From Gibbula magus (Eukaryota; Mollusca; Gastropoda; Trochida; Trochidae), in NCBI GenBank assembly GCA_936450465.1, contig OW388293.1, positions 26,727,860-26,791,859 of the forward strand: a DNA stretch of 64,000 nt. The letters are read 5' to 3'. The notes beneath the pieces are model-generated. The model did no database searches. It was not told where the DNA came from and was given only the letters and a program-made list of their open reading frames with translations. Shown here one piece after another: positions 51,301-60,300 of the stretch. Both the position numbers and the translations under genes were made by a program. Numbering within the stretch: the first letter of the stretch is position 1; each line of letters begins with the position of its first letter.

Positions 51301-54300
51301 CAACACCCATAAACAAAAATTCTTTCCGGATTTTCTCAAAATCTCTCTGAAACATTCTGATATGTTTCTGGACCTGTCGAAAGGTTGCAGTACCATTGAC
51401 AATCTTCTTGCAAAGTTCGAGCCACAATGACTTAACTCTCTTCCAAACATCGAGGAGAGCAGTGTTCAGGTCGGTCCCAGCATCAACTGCTTTGGACTCC
51501 TTTTCCCAAAGAGTATGAAAGATCAAACTTTGGCGCCACACTTCAAGCTGAGGTACAATCTGTAGCAACTCATCAGTGATATCGAACAGGGTGAATACCG
51601 GACTGTAATTCTTTAAGCTTTCTGGACGTTTTTTCAGAACTAGAGGGTTACAAACATCCAGCATTCGTCCTTCAAGCAGAAGCTTGTCCACCTCTCGGAC
51701 TCTGTCATACTGCTTGTCAGACTTGACTGCAAATTCCAAATAAACGTTATCAAGTTTGAGCTAATTATGTTTCTTGGTAAAGATCTCAAGACATTTTAAT
51801 ATGGTTTGGCTCAGATTATAAGAATAATTAATTTGGTGCAACAAATTACTGATTATCTGTCCCGAGGTATTTACTGTGGTATTGTGATAATTCATGAGCA
51901 CCAAGTTGCTTGGTTTTTTTCTTACCCATGATTACTTTTATGCTTAAAAGTTGAACAAACAAGACTCGAATTCATCATCCTAACTTAATACTGTAAAATA
52001 CAAATTGTACTCTTATGTAAAAACTCTCTTACACGTTCAAGATGCATAACTCTAAAAGATTTCTGACATAACAAACAACTCCTTTTTATTGATATTGTTG
52101 CAGAATGAGATAAATCATTATTAATCACTAGTCGCCAAATGATGTTATGGTTAGTGATGTCAAAAAGACATTATGTCAAGTCAGCAGCAACTATTGTAAG
52201 CTACATTGCCTGGTAAATACGGTCTCGAAAACATAGATTGACCATTATATAGTTTTATATTTTACTGACAAATGTGACTTAAAAAAGATAAAATGATGAT
52301 GAAATTATTCTTCTATGTGATTAAGCTAAAATAGGAGAACCAAACAATTCATGAATGGATATTCCATCTTAAAACTTATTTCCAATAACCATTATGAAAA
52401 CTTTAATATCTGTGCCTGCTTGAGTTAGACATCTACGTATTGCAAACATGTCATGTTAAGAGATTTCTAAGCATCATGCTATGTTGTTCAGAGTGCAAGG
52501 AATCTTTCAAGAATTCTTTCAAAGAATTAAAAACACTAGTGATAATATCAAAATATCCTCTGGCTCTAGCCTCCAAAAACGTCTGCTCTAAAAACTTTGT
52601 TTATCTTAATACCATTATAGGCAAATTTAGTTTCATAATTTAATAAAAGAATAAGTAAAATTGTTAAACATTTTGAACATATTCTCTTACCCTTTTCAAT
52701 GTGTACAGCCAAGTTCAACAAAACATTCATGGTTTGAACAAGCTTTTCACATGCTTCAAGTTCCTTTTGTCTGGCTTGGAGACTAAATTTCAAGATGTCA
52801 GAATCAAAGGCTTTTTCTTTATCAACACTTGAAAAGTTGGTTTCTGCAGATGACCAAAGTTCAAGGAAGTAATCAGGTGATTGGAGGATCAGTCTGAGAT
52901 GACAAATGTGGATGTCTCCATTGCATATTTCACTTTTCAGGTTGTCAAGGAGAGAAGCTGCTTCAGTCAAATAGTCAATGCATTCTTCTGTCAGGAGATC
53001 ACTTGAGTTAATCTTTCCATCTGCAAAAGAAAATGAAATTAAAGAACCATCAAGGATCTTAGTGTTTCAAACACAAAATTATTTGTGGAAAATATACTTA
53101 TAACGTCAATCGCTAGAGAAATATTTTATCTACAACATGATATGTGATAAATAATTATATCACGACATTGTAATGAAATTTGGTTTCAAAGAGAAGTCCC
53201 CCTTCGGGGAGTGCGCGCTAAGGGTATCTGACGTCATATAAACAGAATCCCCTTTATTGCATAAAACGTACTACACATCAACAGTTTCCGAAGCGTAAAA
53301 GCTCGTCTTTAGCGCAAGTCGCTGTAGCAACCCATGTGATGCACTTGCTGCACTTGCTTCTCTTGTAAGTTAGGCTACACTTGTCATACATTACTGAATG
53401 TGATGATTAATGTCTCTAAATGTCCTGATAATATACAAATTATTGCCTGTTTAATGTACTTTTTATTGTGATAAGACCAGTAAATTATGACGAATATATT
53501 CTCATTGATTATAAAATTCAAGCAAAATACCTAGTTGATAAAAATTTAGAAGAAGATGAAAATTGTTTTTTAAGGATGCGACTCCTGTGACCCTATTTGG
53601 AATCCCCATTAGCCAAGGAGTCTGCACACAACTTTTCAGCTCTCTGAATCATCGGGCCTTTCAGGTTTATAAGGATGTGACCCCTGTGACACCATTTGGG
53701 GTCACGGGGTCAGGAAATCTACAATTTAAAATCCCCATTGGCCAAGGAGTCTGCACACAACTTTTCAGCTCTGTAGACCTTTTGGAACTGGACAAAAAAT
53801 AAAAATAGGTTTTTAAGGATGTCACCCTCATGACCCATTTCGGGTCACGGGGTCATGAAATCCATAATTTAGAATCCCCATTGGCCAAGGAGTCTGCACA
53901 TAAAAGTTCAGCTCTCTAGAGTTATTGGTTCTGGAGAAGAAGTTGAAAAAGCGACACTGGAGGCCATTTAGCTGCCCCTTTTTTCCAGCTTTATTGCTTC
54001 TAACACAAATCTCTGGTTGAAAATTACCCTGTTCAACAACTACTTTAATTATTCTTAAAAGTTAGCTTGATTTACAAAATGCCAAATAACAATTGGGAGT
54101 ATATGATATATCAAGCTTGTTATACTCAAATATAGTCATGAACATGTAACACTGTACAACAGCTATATGGAAATATCTTTATAAACTTACAGAAACGTTC
54201 AAAATAACGTTTCAGTGGACTCCATGACAGAAGAAAATTCAAAATTTGATGGGGCTCTTCATCTTTCGGCCAGTGTCTTTCAAGTAGTTTTGACATCAAC

Positions 54301-57300
54301 CTGCCAAACTTGCCATTCATATGGGCTTTCAATGTGTACTTGTCATCACGCTGAAATGGAAAATAGATGCTCTTTGAACATCAGGCTTTACAAAATGTAT
54401 TATGTCTAAACTTGAAGCTTAACATATCTAATTTTAGATTTGTAGGGCATTGCGAATTTGATGTCAAGAAGATTTAGACTTAGACAGTAACAGAATTGAC
54501 AATTTATAATTAAAAATGATTAAGGTATATCCACACAAAATATCAACATTTTCAAACTTATCATTCTGAAGACTAGAAAAAACAAGTGTTTGCCACTAAC
54601 ATGGCAATGTCCCCCGCTGGTGACATTGAGTTAGTAAGACACATCATTGGAGCTACTTTATATATTGCATTACTGGTAAAAAGTGCCATGATGATCAGCA
54701 AATTTTAAGACTTTGGGTGCTTGGGTTCATGATATATCGTGTTAATAAGAGTTCTAAAAGTGGTCAAAGTCTTGTGGTGACCTTGAAAATAAGGTTAAGC
54801 TCACCAAAATGTACTGGTGTGTGTGTCATCCCCCAATGTAGGCTGACACCAAATTTGAAAACTTTGGATGCAACACTTCATGAGATAACGTGTTAACAAG
54901 AGTTCAAAGAGTGGTCAAAGGGCCTTGGTGACCTTGAAAATAAGGCCAAGGTCACCAAATATTGACTGGTGTCTGCGTCTTTCCACAATGTAGGCAGACA
55001 CCAAATTGTAAGACTTTGGATGCACAGCTTCATGACGTATCGCGTAAACAAGAGTTAGAATAGTGGTCAAAGAGTTGCGGTGACCTTGAAAATAAGGTCA
55101 AGGTCACCAAAATCAACTGGTGTCTGTGTCTTTCCCCAATGTAGGCTGACAACTAATTTGAAAACTTTGGATGCAAAGTTTCATGAGATATCGCCTTAAC
55201 AAGAGTTCAAAGAGTGGTCAAAGGGCTGTGGTGACCTTGAAAATAAGGCCAAGCTCACAAAAATTAACTGGTGTCTGCGTCTTCCCATAATGTAGGCAGA
55301 CACCAAATTTGAAGACTTTGGATGCAACGCTTCATGAGATATCGCGTAAACAAGAGTACAACAAGAGTCATCAGAAGATGACATATCCGACCGGTTCCAA
55401 AAAATTTGTAAAACACATCTTTTACAGATACTTGTGTATTTACTACCGTACTTCAGTTAGTGGGTATTACAGAGTTTAAGGAATGTTAAGGGTTTTAGAC
55501 TTCTGCTCCAGAAGCAGTCAAAATCAACAACAACCAACATCCCTCTCATGTTTCTCATGTTTTTCAGAAAAAATCTGATAATATGAAAAGGCACCACTTC
55601 AGTCAATGGGTAATACACATGCAAAGTTTCAGGAAGATATGATGAACGGTTTTGGAGCTGTGCTCTGGAAACGAACCTGTCTCTGAACAAAGTCCAAATT
55701 CAACAAGTTTCTATTGAAACGAACAACAACAAAAAAGTTCAGAAATCTGAAAATATCAAAAGGCACCACTTCAGTTAGTGGGTAATACACATGCAAAGTT
55801 TCAGGAAGATATGATGAACGGTTTTGGAGCTGTGCTCCGGAAACGAATCTGTCTCTGAACAAAGTCCAACTTCAACATGTTTCTATGGAAACGAAAAAGA
55901 AAAAAAAAATTCAGAAATCTGAAAATATCAAAAGGCACCACTTCAGTTAGTGGGTAATACACATGCAAAGTTTCAGGAAGATATGATGAACGGTTTTGGA
56001 GCTGTGCTCCGGAAACAAACCTGTCTCTGAACAAAGTTCAACTTCAACATGTTTCTATTGAAACGAAAAAAAATAAAATGTTCAGAAATCTGAAAATATC
56101 AAAAGGCACCACTTCAGTTGGTGGGTAATACACATGCAAAGTTTCAGAAAGATATCATGAATGGTTTTTGAGTTCTGCTCCGGAAACGAAATGATTACGG
56201 ACGGACGGACGGACGGATGGACGGACGGAAGCAGCTGAATACATAGTCCCCAAATCCGCGTTGCCGCTGGGGACAAATAGGTTTTAAGGTTGTTACCTTT
56301 ATATAAAGTTTATTTGAATTCCATGTCATGGAGCAATTTGTGTTATGCCAAAACTATGAACAGAATTAATAACAAAAGATAAATATTTATATCCAAGTAG
56401 AGGGTCTGGGGTAAAAAAACTAATTTGATATTAACTCTTTGGATGTTATTAAGAAATACTGACATTATAAAAAGGTCTTATATTAGTTTAGTTGGAATCA
56501 ACAGCTGCAAAACAACACATTGTACCATTGCAAGTTTCTCAAAAGATGAAAATGCGGCATTTGTCATAGAGTCTTGAACCACAGTTGATACTGTTTCCTC
56601 TTCAAAGTAAAGCTTCACACAATCCGCTGGATCCATCTGTACAACAAATAATGAATTTTTGTTTACTAATATTATATCGTATAATGAAATTTAATCGAAT
56701 CAAATTACAAGAACTATAGGACTGCTATTTATAGTGCCACTCAATCATATGTTTCCCAAAAAGTCTAGCTGGAAGCCTAGCAAGTATTCCATGCAGTATC
56801 TGGTAAAGTGAAGAAAGTGATTACTCATTCTATTTGATATAACTCTCATGAAAATACCCAGAAAACAGACCACTTCACTTGCGAAGGCCTGCTACAATGA
56901 TGTCATAAAACATCGTTTAGTGATGAGACAGAATAAAGAAATAACAGAATTCTGCTGCCCTGAAATGGCTGTTAAGCAAAAGTGAAAGGTAGCTATATGA
57001 AGAATAATATACCACTTATAATTACCTTGCTCAACTTCCCTTCAAAAGCTTTGAGGAGCGTTTCCCTCCACTCTGTCTGGTAAGAGTCACTAACTGAGGC
57101 ACTGATCAAGGAATTCCAAAGCTAAAGAATGAAGAGAAAAGAATTATTTTACAAAACAGAACGAATGAGAAGTCGAAAGAAGGTTTCAATATATGTGAAT
57201 ATGTGAATACCCTGTCACATCCGTTTTTGTGGGGGGGTCAAGCCTCAGTCTCCATGAAACAAAGATTTAGCTTCCAATGTCAACACGTTTCAAAGAAAGA

Positions 57301-60300
57301 AGTCGTTTTAAGGTTTTTCGAAAATGCTTGCTATGCCCATATTAAAGGCGATCATGACATAATGTACAGACTTTGATCATCAAGGTGCAAGGAACTTCCC
57401 TACAACATTTCAGTCATGGGGATGCAGCAGTTCTTTAGGAGAAGTTGAAATTTCAAATGTGGACAGATGACAGTCCATTCCATTAGCCCATTCTGATCAA
57501 AGAGCTATAAATCCTTGAAATTGGGAGGTAAAATTGCTTGTTTTTATTCTATATCTATATTCATTCCAAAGATACATAACATTAACCATTAACTTGTTAG
57601 CCCTGGTTTGGTCAGGGTAGGCCATAGACAATTCCTAAGTGTGTCTACCCAATTCCTGAAGCCCATAATTAGACTATAAACTGATATGGTGTAGCGAGAT
57701 GTTAACATGTCTCTGTGCCTCGCTCCATGAGAAGCTCTGTATCAATGCCTCGCAGTTTGCTACAAAAACAAATCTTTTGTCAATGTCCAGCAAAAATCAC
57801 ACCGAATTGCATGTGCATTGTTGACCAATAACTCATGGATAACTAGAAAGTTTTTTTACCCGTGAAAACAGATGTCTCCCCCTTCCTCAAATGCTCCAAA
57901 CCTCTAAACAATACTATCATAAAGCACCATTAATGTTCTCTGTATAATTCAACTTGAATAAATAACCTATCAACTCCACAATTGTAGCAAACAAAATATT
58001 AGTTCAAATTGTTGCATGGAAATAAAAAAAGATTTATTTTTTTAAAATCTCTATCCCCCAAAAGGCACATCTTCATGATGTGGAGAGACAGAATACCAAG
58101 TTTGGTGATGATTGGTCACATAGTTTTAGAGATCTGCTCCAGAAACGAACACTACCCTTGAAACAGACTAAGTCCAAATCGTTGCCATGGAAATCAAAAA
58201 AAAAAATTATTTTTTTTAAATCTCTAACCCCCAAAAGGCACTTCTACAAGATATGGAGAGACAGTATACCAAGTTTGGTGATGATTGGTCACATAGTTTT
58301 AGAGATCTGCTCCGGAAACGAAATGGGAACGCCGATGCCAACGCCAACGCCTTCGGGGGGAGACATAATAAGCTTTACTAATAGTAAATTTTTAATTATT
58401 TTGTACGGCTCCGCTCCGTAGCTTTGTCTCCCTGGGAGCTAGTTATCACCCACGTGTATACTTGGGTCCCGTGTACTCGTGTACATATAATCACGTCTCG
58501 CAGGCCAGGAATTTATTTACAGTACCCAACTTTACTGTACACTGACACTGTTGTTTAATTACCTCTCTTTGAAGAGCACACAAAATCTCAAGATGACACC
58601 ATTTGGGCTCACGGGGTCACAAAATCTACAATCTAGAATCCCCATTAGCCAAGGAGTCTGCACACAACTTTTCAGCTCTCTGAAACATCAGGCCTTTCAG
58701 GTTTATAAGGATGTGACCCCTGTGACACCATTTTGGGTCACAGGGTCACGAAATCTTCAATTTAGAATCCCCATTGGCCAAGGAGTCTGCACACAACTTT
58801 TTAGCTCTCTAGACCTTTTGGAACTGGAGAAGAAGAAGAACATAGGTTTTTAAGGATGTGACCCCTGTGACCCCATTTGGGGTCACGGGGTCACAAAATC
58901 TACAATTTAGAATCCCCAATGGCCAAGGAGTCTGCACACAACTTTTCAGCTCTCTAGACCTTTTTGAACTGGAGAAGAAGATGAAAAAAGGTTTTTAATG
59001 TGACCCCTGTGACCCCATTTGGGGTTACGGGGTCACAAAATCTACAATTTAGTATCCCCATTGGCCAAGGAGACTGCACACAACTTTTCAGCTCTGTGGA
59101 GTCATTGTCTGGAGAAGAAGTCGAAAAAGCGAAATGTTTACGGACGGATGGACGCACGGATGGATGGCCGGACACCGGACACCATGCCATGCCATGCCAT
59201 AAGCCCATTGGGCCTTTCAGGCCTGATGAGCTAAAAACGGTACCGAATTAACCGCCTGGAATATTCCGCAAGCAGAGCTAATTAGTGCTTTAGCCAAAAT
59301 TTGGCTGCGAGCTAGAGGGTCAGAATATTCCGCCACGGGGGCTAAAAGAGGTAAAATAGAAATATGCAACGTAAGGGTTAATCATCATATCCTTTAAAAA
59401 AATTAGCAAGCATTTTAGCATTTCAAGAGAGTGAAAACCAAATTTTTACACACATAATGTGAAAAAAACATGATTATAACACAATGCAGTAGAAACACAT
59501 TACTGATGCTCAAATACTGATGACTTGATACTTGACAATTTGATTAAAATGCTACGCTGCTACGAAGGTGGACATGACACGGCATCCCTACAGCTTAACA
59601 AGACATTGAGCTTTTTATTTCATGTAATGCACAAAAACAAAATGGCTGATACTCGCGATAGAACCATCACTTCAAGAGTTACATTAGGTGTTTTGCTTGT
59701 GGACAATAACAAATAATTTTCTTACCCAAAGGGAACTTTTTACTTGGTGAGATGTTGTAAAATAGTCAAAACGTCTTTCCATCCATTCAAGAATGAGTTG
59801 TTGGAAAGATCTGAGCTGCGAAAGAAGATGTTCCTTGCATTTTCTCAGCTCCCCTTTAACTTTTGTTGACAATTCAGCATCACCACATGTAAATTTCATA
59901 TCCCATAAACTTGCTAGAGCAAGCTGTGAGGAAGCTGCCATGAGTCCAGAGGTTTGATGTTGATGCTTGACACATTCGAGGAACACATCTCTTGCAATCT
60001 TCACACTTTGTTTGGCATGTGCAACTTCTTCCATAAGTTTTCTGCAACAAAACACAATTCAACCTCTGACTCATGACATATGTTTTGACAATCTAAATCT
60101 AATCAAGGTTTCTATGCCAAGAAGATTAAGATGAAACTAAATGAAGAAAGTGAAAAAAAAACAACTTAATGCTTAAATAAATATAATTATTAAGTTAAAA
60201 AAAGTTAAAAACAAACTTTATATCCCTGCTAAATAAACTTTGAAATTTAGATATATCATTTCATGTTTTTGTCATACTATTCATTTAAAAGATAGATATT

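Noticed and set aside
55457..56034. Repeated minus-strand ORFs of 77 codons
   Set aside because: Same frame recurring every 172 bp in a tandem repeat; no relation to the host gene.
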